64,000 nucleotides of DNA from Pseudorasbora parva (Eukaryota; Chordata; Actinopteri; Cypriniformes; Gobionidae): the NCBI RefSeq assembly GCF_024679245.1, contig NC_090178.1:25883203-25947202 (forward strand). The letters run 5' to 3'. Position 1 is the first letter of the stretch; each line of letters opens with the position of its first letter. A program made the position numbers and the translations under genes. This document shows, one piece after another, positions 31,496 through 42,930 of the stretch. The notes beneath the pieces were generated by a model. That model worked only from the letters and a program-made list of their open reading frames with translations, was not told where the DNA came from and did not search any database.

Positions 31496-34400
31496 GTAAG
31501 TGTCCGTATATGAAGTGAAATTCCTTAAACCATAGAAACGAGAGATATGCATAATATTAATATGCTTTTAGTGTGTAAAGGCAGCAGGTGTGACATTCAT
31601 TTTATCAAGGTCATTTATAGGCTACGTACAAAAAAATAAGAATTGAGGTCAACAGAAAGGTCCACATAAGAAACTATTTGTTTGGACATTTTTGTTGACC
31701 ACAATTCTTATTTGTTGTGCTAAAAATAGCTTTTTAAGCTAGTATGTACAGTTTTAAAGCAAGAAAGTGTTTTATGACTTTGTCTTTTTTATATAAAACA
31801 ATTTTGGTGTACAAAAACAATAAATGTATATAAAATGTATATAAAAGTCAATGGTAACACTCCATAAGTTAACATAAGTTAGTTAATGCATTATCTAACA
31901 TTAACGATGAGCTATGCATTTGTTACAGTATATATTCATCTTTGTGAGAGTTGATAAAAATACATCTGTTCGTTGTTTGCTCGGGTACGTTAAGCAATAT
32001 TAACAGATACAAATGTTGATTTTAATAATGTATTGGTATGTTTTTAAATGATAATTATGATAATTAATAAATGCTTTAGAAGCATCTTTCATTGTTGCTT
32101 CATGTTAACTGTTAATGCTAACAAATGGAACATCTTGTAAAGTGTTACCAAGTCGATTTATGGATTTTTATACACAAGCAATCAAAAGGATAATTTCAGA
32201 AAATTACTTTTATTTTATTTTAATTTTACTATAAACCCTGTGCCAGTTTCCTATCCATGTATCAGTTCTCTCAGGATGTCTCGTTTCTCTGTTTAATTTC
32301 CCTTTAGCTCATACAGAGAGAGCTTGCAAGCAGGACCATCAGTTAAACATAAACTATGTTCAGGGGGACGATATGTCTATTTCTTGTCTAACCACAACCC
32401 ACCCGCTGGAGACTCAGACAGTGAAACTACGCAGAACTGACCCGGATACAGACATCCTAATGTATTCAGACACTTCTCCAACATCAGAACATCAGAGATG
32501 GTCTGTGAGAAATGATGCTGGACATGTGACACTTGATCTGAAAGACATCAGGTTATCTGATGATGGCCTTTATGACTGTCAGGTCTACAATGGTTCAGAC
32601 TGCCTTAAAGCAACTCAATTTAACCTAAAGGTTATAAGTAAGAATGCCTTTTTTCTTTTTCAATCAAGCTAATAATCCTCATTGAAGAGCCATATATTGT
32701 TCATAATATGAGTCCTACTGTTTTTCTCTGGTTTCAGAGTGTAAAAGTTTGGACTCTGTTCATGCGACTCCAAATACGTCAGTGTTGCTGCCGTGCCCCA
32801 AACATCCACTGCAAAACAGAACTGATCAAGTTACGTGGAAAATCGTTATTGGTCACCAATCAATAGAGATAAGCAAATATTACACTCCGCACAAATCACC
32901 AAACAAGCCTCTGTATGAGAGAGGGAGAATACTAGCAAATGGATCTCTGCTTATAAGGGATGCAGTGATAGCTGATGGATCATGGTATCAGTGCCGAGTG
33001 AGTGAAACAGCCTGCTATGAGGTGAAGCTGGTGATGAAAGGTGTGTTTTCGATCCAATATCATTTAATCTCAATATTACACAGACTAAAGTGCTGTTGTT
33101 CTAAATTTCACAGCTGCACTAACATTTATATCAATGGCATGGCCGTGATATTGCTTTTACATGACAGATCAATAAACAAGTCAATTTAGATTTTACTAAA
33201 TACATTTTTAAGCACACACTTTTTAGGTGGTAAAATGTTGCGTCACCAAAGATAAAGTGCCAAACAAGCTTAAAGCAGAGTAAACATTGTGTCCATGAGC
33301 AACACATCAGTGGTGTTTGGTTCCAGAATGAATAATAGTTTCAATGAATTGATTAGGTGAATAATTCAAAGTATTACACAGCTTGATTTTGATTGGTCAA
33401 TCCCGCATTCCAGCAGTATGTTCAGATAACAACCGCCAAAGTGAATAACACACCGCTCATCTGGGTACGAGTTATCTTGACCGGTACTGCTTATATGCTT
33501 AAAGTGTCACTCCGCTGTCATTGACTGTCTGGTGCCATCTTGTGACTGAAAAACACTTAAAGGGGTACATCAGCACTGGAAAGATGAATCTGTATTTAAA
33601 CTGGGTCATTAATGTAGAAGAAATGTGATCTTATTTTTGAATTTGGTGTCTTCTAGACTGACCAAAGACAGAAAATGTATTTTTGTCTCATGGGGATGAA
33701 AGACAACAATTCCCAGAATGCTTCGCTGCCCTGTGAGGCTGCTCCCAAAGCCACCGCTACTAGATTACTGTGACTGAGTTGGAGAAGACACTACAATTAA
33801 ATAATGATGGTGTCTGTTCAATATAATGAGTGAGTCACCACGCAAGTGTCACAGCAATAACGCTGCAGAAGTCATATTACAATTACTGTCATGAATGAGC
33901 TTTCGTGATGAGAGCGGAGGTAATCGCGACCGCGCTCGCAGCATACATTCACAATGCGTGTTCAGTCTGGCGAGTTTTCAGTTCATGCCTTTGGAAGCTT
34001 AACTTTCATAAATAATTAATTTGAGATGTTAAAACCAAGCGGCAACCTCCTGCGATCTCTCTTGAAGCCAATACAGAAGTAATGTAAATTGCAAATCATC
34101 GACTGGCCGCTAGGGACAGGCTCCAGAAGGGAGCAGAATCTCATTGAGCCCCATGTTAAAATTCCCAACTTTACAGCAGAAGAAAACCTGTTTACAGCCT
34201 GGTACAAATTGTGGTTTTGGTCTATATATACGGCTAATTTTGAACTTCATGACAACTGTGAGGGGGGTGATTTTTTTTATAACTCATTCTTTTAGTAAGG
34301 GATCATGTACACCCAGTCGGTTGTTATCGCAGAATAAACCCCGACAGAGTGATCAGGACCCCGACGCAAAGCGGAAGGGTCTTGCATCACTCTGAAGGGG

Positions 34401-37095
34401 TTTATTCTGCTATAACAACCGGCTGGGTGTACATTATCTCACTTATTACACAGCTACTAGTCTCAAATAAATTAGACACAAAATATTGTCTTGAGATTAA
34501 ATATTTTATTAGCTCTTACGCAAAGCTTCCGCTAAGAAAAAACGTTCCAAACTGCTTTAAGCCTTTATCTATTGCTGCTAAATGTTGAAAATGAATGCTG
34601 AAAGGGTTAGTTCACCCAAAAATTAAACCAAGCCTATGATTTACTCACCCTCAAGCATTATAGGTGTATATGACATTCTTCTTTCAGACAATTACAATCG
34701 GAGTTATATTTAAAAAGTCCAGGCTAACGTCAATCCAAGCAGTAGTTGTAGCGTTAGCTGTTTTTGAAGTCCATAAAAAATGCAGCTGTCCGTCAAATAA
34801 TGTGCTCCACGCGGCTCCGATGGGTTAATAGAGCCTTCTGATTCGAATTGATGCGGTTGTGTAAGAAAAATATCCATATTTAAAACTTTATAAAGGAAAC
34901 CCGCCTTGAAGTCTTCCATTGTAGCCATAGCTGTTTAAGTATTTAACAGCCACAAGATGGCGCCAGCGTTAAGCATAGAAGTAGTACCGGTCAAGATAAC
35001 TTTGTAGTACCCGTATGAGCGGTTGTTATCTGGAAATAACATACCGCTGGAATGCGCGATTGACCAATCAGAATCAAGTATTTCACAGAGCCGTGTAATA
35101 AGGTTATAAAAAGCCTTAAAGTTGTGCATAATTAAGGGTGTGGTTACTTTGATTGACAGGTGGATGGCCATTTATCTGCCGTCTGTAGTCATTGCGTCAC
35201 CTAAGCTCCGGCCACATCCCGCCTTTTTGCCCATTGTCTGTTATTCAGGAGTGACACGTGATGACACGCTCGCAAGATGGCACCACCCAGCTTGACTCTA
35301 CTTTAAGCTTCAGAACGGCTTATCAGAGTCCCATGGGTGACGTCACGGACACTACGTCTATATTTATTTTTACAGTCTATGGTTAAAACACTTACTTTGC
35401 TTCGCATAGCTCAGTTTAAATAAATGTCTGCAGCTGCGAGCTGAGCTGTGAGTGCGACCCCACCCCCTATAAATGGGTTGCAAACCTGGAAATAGCTCCC
35501 TCTGCTGGTTGTAGCCTTTGGCCAAAAATTCCTCTGATGATGCAAATATCGTCAATTTGCGTCACCTGAGGAATTTTTCCAGAAATAAAATGCAAAAATT
35601 TCTTGTGTCAGGGGTATATGAAGGGGGGAAGCACAATCATTTGAATATACTCCAGGGTTTCTACTGATACAAAGCCATATGCTAATCGCTGAAGTTTTTA
35701 ACGTTAACCACAACGGGTTACAACGGAAGACTTCAAGGAGTTCACACAAAAATGAAAATTAGCCTATGATTTACTCACCCTCGAGTCATCCTAGTTGTAT
35801 ATGACATTCTTCTTTCAGATGAATAAAATATAAAAAAAAGTCCTTGCTAATCCAAGCTTTATAATGGTAGTGATTGCTGCTCTGTTTTTGAAGTCCATAA
35901 AAGTGCATATAACCATCATATAACTGCTCCACATTGCTCTGGTGGGTTAATAAAGGCCTTTTGAAGCGAATCAATGCGTTTGCGTGAGAAAAATATCCAC
36001 ATTTAAAACTATAAAGTAAAGTAAAAGGCCTTATTAACTCCCTGGAGCAGTATGGTGCATTTTATTTGACAGACAGCTGCATGTTATATAGCCATAAAAA
36101 CAGAGCTACAACTACTTCCATTATGATGCTTTAGAAGCATCTTTCATTGTTGCTTCATGTTAACTGTTAATGCTAACAAATGGAACATCTTGTAAAGTGT
36201 TACCAAGTCGATTTATGGATTTTTATACACAAGCAATCAAAAGGATAATTTCAGAAAATTACTTTTATTTTATTTTAATTGTACTATAAACCCTGTGCCA
36301 GTTTCCTATCCATGTATCAGTTCTCTCAGGATGTCTCGTTTCTCTGTTTAATTTCCCTTTAGCTCATACAGAGAGAGCTTGCAAGCAGGACCATCAGTTA
36401 AACATAAACTATGTTCAGGGTGACAATATGTCTATTTCTTGTCTAACCACAACCCACCCGCTGGAGACTCAGACAGTGAAACTACGCAGAACTGACCCGG
36501 ATACAGACATCCTAAAGTATTCAGACACTTCTCCAACATCAGAACATCAGAGATGGTCTGTGAGAAATGATGCTGGACATGTGACACTTGATCTGAAAGA
36601 CATCAGGTTATCTGATGATGGCCTTTATGACTGTCAGGTCTACAATGGTTCAGACTGCCTTAAAGCAACTCAATTTAACCTAAAGGTTATAAGTAAGAAT
36701 GCCTTTTTTCTTTTTCAATCAAGCTAATAATCCTCATTGAAGAGCCATATATTGTTCATAATATGAGTCCTACTGTTTTTCTCTGGTTTCAGAGTGTAAA
36801 AGTTTGGACTCTGTTCATGCGACTCCAAATATGTCAGTGTTGCTGCCGTGCCCCAAACATCCACTGCAAAACAGAACTGATCAAGTTACGTGGAAAATCG
36901 TTATTGGTCACCAATCAATAGAGATAAGCAAATATTACACTCCGCACAAATCACCAAACAAGCCTCTGTATGAGAGAGGGAGAATACTAGCAAATGGATC
37001 TCTGCTTATAAGGGATGCAGTGATAGCTGATGGATCATGGTATCAGTGCCAAGTGAGTGAAACAGCCTGCTATGAGGTGAAGCTGGTGATGAAAG
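31429..37095 (+). CDS. Ig receptor gene 2 with duplicated Ig1-Ig2 exon pair (no anchor exon found)
   Basis: Exons: signal 31429-31495, Ig1 32308-32637, Ig2 32738-33040, Ig1' 36363-36692, Ig2' 36793-37095; all junctions are phase 1, so they could be joined in frame to a four-Ig product. Ig1'/Ig2' come from a 4,055-bp tandem duplication and differ at only a few codons. No transmembrane exon like those of genes 1 and 3 was found between 37.1 and 57.7 kb, a region filled by transposons. Without it the product would be secreted by read-through into an intron, use a distant exon (the nearest is 62034 in gene 3), or the gene is decaying. No frameshift or stop was found in any of the five exons. Confidence 0.6.
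31852..32150. mobile_element. MITE-like repeat in intron 1 of gene 2
   Basis: Inverted ends 'tggtaacact' and 'agtgttacca'; about 300 bp. The left breakpoint of the 4,055-bp duplication (32071) falls inside it, so the right copy starts with only its right part (36126-36205). Confidence 0.6.
32308..32637 (+). CDS. Gene 2 exon 2: Ig domain 1
   Basis: 110 codons; acceptor ctttag|ctcat, donor ataa|gtaaga. Four cysteines as in gene 1 (ACKQ, MSISC, LYDCQV, GSDC). Confidence 0.85.
32738..33040 (+). CDS. Gene 2 exon 3: Ig domain 2
   Basis: 101 codons; core W in QVTWKI, SWYQCRV, extra cysteines at ECK-equivalent KCK and ETAC. Slightly shorter than in genes 1 and 3 because a 5-7 residue acidic loop (STEREPR) is absent. 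Donor aaag|gtgtgt. Confidence 0.85.
34307..34432. repeat. 126-bp imperfect hairpin
   Basis: 'gtacacccagtcggttgtta' pairs with 'taacaaccggctgggtgtac'. Stem arms of about 47 bp flank a ~32-bp middle. The same hairpin is at 42805-42930. Confidence 0.8.
34600..34930. repeat. 'gttcacccaaaaatt...tttactcaccctcaag' interspersed repeat
   Basis: Recognisable cyprinid-type repeat; related copies at 35740-36120, 43100-43430 and 49960-50340. Confidence 0.5.
36363..36692 (+). CDS. Gene 2 duplicated exon: Ig domain 1'
   Basis: Near-identical to 32308-32637; splice sites intact. Substitutions include D to N before MSISC and M to K after DIL. Confidence 0.8.
36793..37095 (+). CDS. Gene 2 duplicated exon: Ig domain 2'
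   Basis: Near-identical to 32738-33040; splice sites intact. Changes T to M (NMSV) and R to Q right after the second canonical cysteine (YQCQV). Confidence 0.8.
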
Positions 37096-37996
37096 GTGTG
37101 TTTTCGATCCAATATCATTTAATCTCAATATTACACAGACTAAAGTGCTGTTGTTCTAAATTTCACAGCTGCACTAACATTTATATCAATGGCATGGCCG
37201 TGATATTGCTTTTACATGACAGATCAATAAACAAGTCAATTTCGATTTTACTAAATACATATTTAAGCACAAACTTTTTAGGTGGTAAAATGTTGCGTCA
37301 CCAAAGATAAAGTGCCAAACAAGCTTAAAGCAGAGTAAACATTGTGTCCATGAGCAACACATCAGTGGTGTTTGGTTCCAGAATGAATAATAGTTTCAAT
37401 GAATTGATTAGGTGAATAATTCAAAGTATTACACAGCTTGATTCTGATTGGTCAATCGCGCATTCCAGCAGTATGTTCAGATAACAACCGCCAAAGTGAA
37501 TAACACACCGCTCATGTGGGTACGAGTTATCTTGACCGGTACTGCTTATATGCTTAAAGTGTCACTCCGCTGTCATTGACTGTCTGGTGCCATCTTGTGA
37601 CTGAAAAACACTTAAAGGGGTACACCAGCACTGGGAAGATGAATCTGTATTTAAACTGGGTCATTAATGTAGTAGAAATGTGATCTTATTTTTGAATTTG
37701 GTGTCTTCTAGACTGACCAAAGACAGAAAATGTATTTTTGTCTCATGGGGATGAAAGACAACAATTCTCAGAATTCTTCGCTGCCCTGTGAGGCTGCTCC
37801 CAAAGCCACCGCTACTAGATTACTGTGACTGAGTTGGAGAAGACATTTACATTTACATTTACATTTAATCATTTAGCAGACGCTTTTATCCAAAGCGACT
37901 TACAAAAAAGGGGAGAGTAATAGAAGCAACGGAACAGACAAGGCCAAAAACCTGTAAGAGCTGTAAGAAATCTCAATTAATTAGCACAATACACAA

Positions 37997-38035
<39 letters not shown>

Positions 38036-38369
38036 CAGACATCTACAACAAAAACTCACGTCCGCAAAGTGCCGAACACTGGATTTTGATAGCTAAGATA
38101 GCTACAACCCATTAGGACTAAGGCTGTTGCCCCAGCTGTTGTCGTTAATGCAGATTCAGTGGCCCAATGGGTTGGTTTTGTATTCTAGCTAAACGCGCAG
38201 CAATAGCCATCTACAACAAAAACTCACGTACGCAATATACAGAACACTGGATTCTGATAGTTATGATAACTATGTAACATACCCGCCTGAAGGCACAAAT
38301 CCGGATGAGAGACGTAGATATGATCCAGGAGTGTGCGCTTTTGGTCGTTGCTGTGGTGATCAGTAAGTG

Positions 38370-39647
38370 CTATTCTGTATTGGTCAAGTGCAAATGGAAA
38401 AGATGTGTCTTAAGATGTTTTTTAAGAATGGCTACAGACTCGGCAGCACGAATTGAGATCGGCAGGTCATTCCACCAGGTAGGAACGGTCCAGGAAAATG
38501 TCCGTGAGAGCGATTTCATGCCTCTTTGGGATGGAACCACGAGGCGCCGCTCGCTCGCAGAACGCAAGCTTCTGGAGGGTGTGTAAGTCTGAGCAAGTGA
38601 ATTTAGGTATATTGGTGCAGAGCCAGAGGTTGTTTTGTAGGCGATAACTAGTGCCTTGAATTTGATGCGAGCAGCCATTGGCAACCAGTGCAGTTTGATG
38701 AAGAGAGGCGTAACATGCGCTCTCTTCGGCTCATTAAAGACCACTCTCGCCGCTGCATTCTGGATCAGCTGCAAGGGTTTGATAGTGCATGCTGGAAGCC
38801 CAGCCAGAAGAGCATTACAATAATCCAGTCTGGAGAGAACAAGAGCTTGAACCAGGAGTTGTGCAGCCTGTTCTGATAGGAAGGGTCTAATCTTTCTAAT
38901 GTTGTATAAAGCAAATCTGCAGGACCGGGCTGTTGCAGTAATGTGGTCAGTGAAGTTTAACTGGTCATCAATCACAACTCCAAGGTTTCTTGCTGTCCTT
39001 GATGGAGTTATGGTCGATGAACCAAGCTGAATGGAGAAATTTTGATGAAATGCTGGGTTGGTTGAGAAAACAAGTAATTCTGTCTTTGCAAGATTGAGTT
39101 TAAGATGATGCTCTTTCATCCAGTCAGAAATGTCTGTCAGACAGGCAGCGATACGAACACTGACTGTAGGATCATCTGGTTGAAATGAGAAGTAGAGTTG
39201 AGTGTCATCCGCATAGCAGTGATAGGAGAAGCCGTGTTTCTGAATGACAGAACCTAATGATGACATGTAGATGGAGAAGAGAAGTGGTCCAAGGACTGAG
39301 CCCTGTGGAACCCCAGTAGCTAGATTATGAGACTTAGACACTTCACCTCTCCATGACACCCTGTAGGACCTACCAGAGAGGTAAGACCTGAACCACTGGA
39401 GAGCAGATCCTGAGATCCCCGTCTTCTTAAGTGTTGACAGGAGGATCTGGTGGTTAACTGTGTCAAAAGCAGCAGACAGATCCAGCAGAATGAGCACTGA
39501 GGATTTGGAAGCTGCTTTTGCCAGTCTCAGTGCCTCAGTTACCGAGAGCAAGGCAGTCTCAGTCGAATGGCCGCTTTTGAAGCCGGATTGGTTGTTGTCT
39601 AGGAGGTTGTCCCGTTCAAGAAACATAGAGAGTTGATTGAACACAAC
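38370..39647 (-). pseudogene. L2 ORF, C-terminal part: reverse transcriptase after nonsense codon
   Basis: RT motifs: GFKSGHSTETALL, LLDLSAAFDTVNH, GVPQGSVLGPLLF, catalytic ADD in 'YHCYADDTQLY', LAKTELL, then 'DYCNALLAGLP', 'LHWLP', and 'PTWWNDLP' near the end. It is separated from the endonuclease half only by a TGA at 39648-39650; in copy 2 the same codon is CGA (Arg). Without that stop the ORF would be about 967 codons. Confidence 0.9.
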
Positions 39648-41276
39648 TCACTCAAGGGTCTTTGCAATGAAAGGCAGAAGGGATACCGGTCGGTAGTTTT
39701 CTAAAAGTGCTGGATTCAGAGAGGGTTTCTTAAGCAGTGGGGTTACCCGAGCCTGCTTAAATGCTGTTGGAAAGGTGCCCGTGTGAAGAGAAGTGTTGAC
39801 AATGTGAGTGAGTGCAGGAGTGATTGAAGAAGAAATAGCTTGAAGGAGGTGAGTGGGAATAGGATCAAGTGGACAGGTAGTAGGGTGATTGGAAAGGATG
39901 AGTTTAGAAATATCTGCCTCGGAGAGTGGAGAGAAGGATGGAAGCGTGTTCGTGTTAGTTGTTGAGATGTGCGTGTCAGTTAGTGATGAGGAGAACTGTT
40001 TGCTAATGAGAGCTGTTTTGTTGGTGAAAAATGATGCAAAGTCATCAGCTGTAAGAGTTGATGAAGGAGGGGGAGGAGGTGGACAAAGGAGAGAGGAGAA
40101 TGTTTTAAAGAGTTGGCGAGAGTCAGAGCAATTGTTGATTTTGTTGTGGTAGTATGTTGTTTTAGCAGTGGAGACATTTGTAGAGAAAGAAGAGAGAAGA
40201 GACTGATAAAAGGCAAGGTCAGTATTGTTTTTAGATTTATGCCATTTCCTCTCTGCCGCCCTGAGTCCAGAGCGATGTTCACAGAGAACTTCAGACAGCC
40301 AGGGGGCAGATGGGGTGGGGCGGGCTGGTCTGGATGAAAGGGGGCAAAAACTGTCTAAGGAGGATGTTAGAGTGGAGCAAAGAGTGTCGGTAGCACTGTT
40401 AGTGTCCAGTGCTGAGAACTGAGCAGGTGGAGGGAGTGAAGATGAAACCATAGTGGATAGGCGAGAGGGAGAGAGTGAGCGTAGATTACGCCGAAAGGTA
40501 ATCTGTGTAGGAGTACGTTTTGTATCAGGAGTCAGTATGAGGTTAAGAGTGATGAGAAAGTGGTCTGAGGTGTGTAATGGAGTAACTAAAGTGTTGTCTG
40601 TGGAGCAGTTGCGTGTGTAGACCAGGTCTAATTGGTTACCTGATCTGTGAGTAGCCGTAGTAGATACTAACTTAAGGTCAAATGAAGTCAGTAGAGTGCT
40701 GAAGTCTGCAGCTAGGTGTTTATCAAGATGGATGTTGAAGTCGCCAAGCAGAATCAGTGGAGTGCCATCCTCAGGGAAGCTAGAAAGTAACACATCCAAC
40801 TCCTCCACAAAGTTACCGAGGTGACCTGGAGGACGATAGACCACTACCACATGGATTTTAACAGGGTGAGTAATAGTGATTGAGTGCGATTTAAATGAAT
40901 TGGCCGGTAGAGACGGTAATGGATCAAATTTCCAATCATTTGAGATAAGCAAACCAGTACCCCCACCCCTCCCAATAGGCCGAGGAGTGTGTGAAAAAGT
41001 ATAATTGCTTGAGAGGGCTGCAGGAGTGGCAGTGTCCTCTGGTTTGATCCAGGTCTCAGTTAGGGCCATGAGGCTAAGCTGAGAATGAGTGCCAATAGAT
41101 GAAATAAAGTCTGCTTTGTTTACAGCCGACTGGCAATTCCAGAGACCAATTGGAATAAAGTGTAAAGTAGCAGAGGATGTTAGGATATAGCGCAAATTAT
41201 TAGGATTACGGCGTCTCGTGCGTACGGAGCGTGATTTACGAGTGCTAGTAGTTATAGTTGAGATTTGAAAGCACAT
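39648..41276 (-). pseudogene. L2 ORF, N-terminal part: apurinic-type endonuclease and RT start
   Basis: 542 residues from an ATG at 41276. The endonuclease blocks are 'IGLWNCQSAVNKA', 'ALTETWI', 'GGGTGLLIS', 'VVVYRPPG', 'LLGDFNIHLD' and 'TSDHFLI', all typical of APE-type LINE nucleases that nick target DNA. A Ser/Thr-rich linker and the RT N-terminus (LKKPSLNP...NYRPVSLLP) follow. It ends at a premature TGA (39648-39650). No separate ORF1 was found upstream. Confidence 0.9.
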
Positions 41277-41506
41277 GGTGAAAAGGCCAGATAGGAATTA
41301 GAGCCGAACACAAATAATGAAAAGGAAGATGATACTCAAGTGCCTTGCCGGGGTCCTTGCTCGGGAGGAGTTGCACTGGGAAGAGTTGAAGTCTTTACAC
41401 TCGTCGGTCTTCACACAAGGAGGGCTTCACACTGCCGCTTCCGCTGCCGCGGACTATCACGCTATTTATACTCACTTGAGTATCGTTATTGAAAGCAGCT
41501 GGGAAC

Positions 41507-42280
41507 GCCCCCAACAAACTCGCTTTTCCCAACGTGGCAATGACCAAACAAATGCTAACTCAACAAATGCTAACTCCCACACACACCGAGAGAATATACC
41601 AAAACTAATAATACACACCTCAGCACTACACAGACACACTTATCCAACAACAAATGAACAAACAATCAAATGAGAAAAGTTACAAACACTTACAGAGTAG
41701 TTGTCTATCAGTCAATTGAATTGCTCCTCTCTAGCCAAAATGTTTCAAACACACAAGGCTTTTAGTACCTCGCTGGCCACGCCCCCAACAAACTCGCTTT
41801 TCCCAACGTGGCAATGACCAAACAAATGCTAACTCAACAAATGCTAACTCCCACACACACCGAGAGAATATACCAAAACTAATAATACACACGTCAGCAC
41901 TACACAGACACACTTATCCAACAACAAATGAACAAACAATCAAATGAGAAAAGTTACAAACACTTACAGAGTAGTTGTCTATCAGTCAATTGAATTGCTC
42001 CTCTCTAGCCAAAATGTTTCAAACACACAAGGCTTTTAATACCTCGCTGACCACGCCCCCAACAAACTCGCTTTTCCCAATGTGGCAATGACCAAACAAA
42101 TGCTAACTCAACAAATGCTAACTCCCACACACACCGAGAGAATATACCAAAACTAATAATACACACCTCAGCACTACACAGACACACTTATCCAACAACA
42201 AATGAACAAACAATCAAATGAGAAAAGTTACAAACACTTACAGAGGTGTTGTCTATCAGTCAATTGAATTGCTCCTCTCT
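41507..42280 (-). repeat. L2 5' tandem monomers, about 2.8 x 274 bp
   Basis: 'gcccccaacaaactcg' starts at 41507, 41781 and 42055: an exact 274-bp period with few differences. It is positioned at the 5' end, like promoter monomers of rodent L1. Confidence 0.9.
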
Positions 42281-42804
42281 AGAAGACACTACAATTAAAT
42301 AATGATGGTGTCTGTTCAATATAATGAGTGAGTCACCACGCAAGTGTCACAGCAATAACGCTGCAGAAGTCATATTACAATTACTGTCATGAATGAGCTC
42401 TCGTGATGAGAGCGGAGGTAATCGCGACCGCGCTCGCAGCATACATTCACAATGCGTGTTCAGTCTGGCGCGTTTTCAGTTCATGCCTTTGGAAGCTTAA
42501 CTTTCATAAATAATTAATTTGAGATGTTAAAACCAAGCGGCAACCTCCTGCGATCTCTCTTGAAGCCAATACAGAAGTAATGTAAATTGCAAATCATCGA
42601 CTGGCCGCTAGGGACAGGCTCCAGAAGGGAGCAGAATCTCATTGAGCCCCATGTTAAAATTCCCAACTTTACAGCAGAAGAAAACCTGTTTACAGCCTGG
42701 TACAAATTGTGGTTTTGGTCTATATATACGGCTAATTTTGAACTTCATGACAACTGTGAGGGGGGTGATTTTTTTTATAACTCATTCTTTTAGTAAGGGA
42801 TCAT

Positions 42805-42930
42805 GTACACCCAGTCGGTTGTTATCGCAGAATAAACCCCGACAGAGTGATCAGGACCCCGACGCAAAGCGGAAGGGTCTTGCATCACTCTGAAGGGGTT
42901 TATTCTGCTATAACAACCGGCTGGGTGTAC
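42805..42930. repeat. 126-bp imperfect hairpin, duplicate
   Basis: Copy of 34307-34432 in the right duplication unit. Confidence 0.8.

Larger units (their letters stand above)
33374..35098. mobile_element. TIR element with TTACAC ends and TA target site
   Basis: The left end (TTACACAGCTTGATT...) and right end (inverted TTACACGGCTCTGTG...) are homologous inverted repeats of over 100 bp, including 'gattggtcaatc', 'cgcattccagc' and 'taccggtcaagataact'. TA flanks it on both sides (33372-33373, 35099-35100). No transposase; it carries a 126-bp hairpin and a 'ttcacccaaaa' repeat. Confidence 0.75.
32071..36125. repeat. Tandem duplication, left copy (4,055 bp)
   Basis: Begins 'atgctttagaagcatctttc' and recurs from 36126. 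It contains Ig1, Ig2, a TTACAC-ended element and 'ttcacccaaaa'-type repeats. The copies are nearly identical. Confidence 0.9.
37846..42280 (-). mobile_element. L2-clade LINE, copy 1, near full length
   Basis: The 3' end (low coordinates) has ATTTAC repeats and 'cagacgcttttatccaaagc', the hallmark L2 tail read in reverse. It is flanked by the 8-bp repeat agaagaca (37838-37845, 42281-42288) and the empty site exists in the left duplication copy (about 33813-33830). The minus-strand ORF 41276-38370 has one internal TGA. The 5' region consists of 274-bp tandem monomers. An A/T homopolymer of about 34 bp lies at 37999-38032. Confidence 0.92.

Noticed and set aside
39889..40422. Plus-strand ORFs opposite L2 copy 1
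   Set aside because: Antisense shadows of the endonuclease ORF.
41731..42187. Repeated 60-residue minus-strand ORFs in the 274-bp monomers
   Set aside because: Repeat because the monomer repeats; position fits a 5' untranslated promoter array and copy 2 does not keep the frame.
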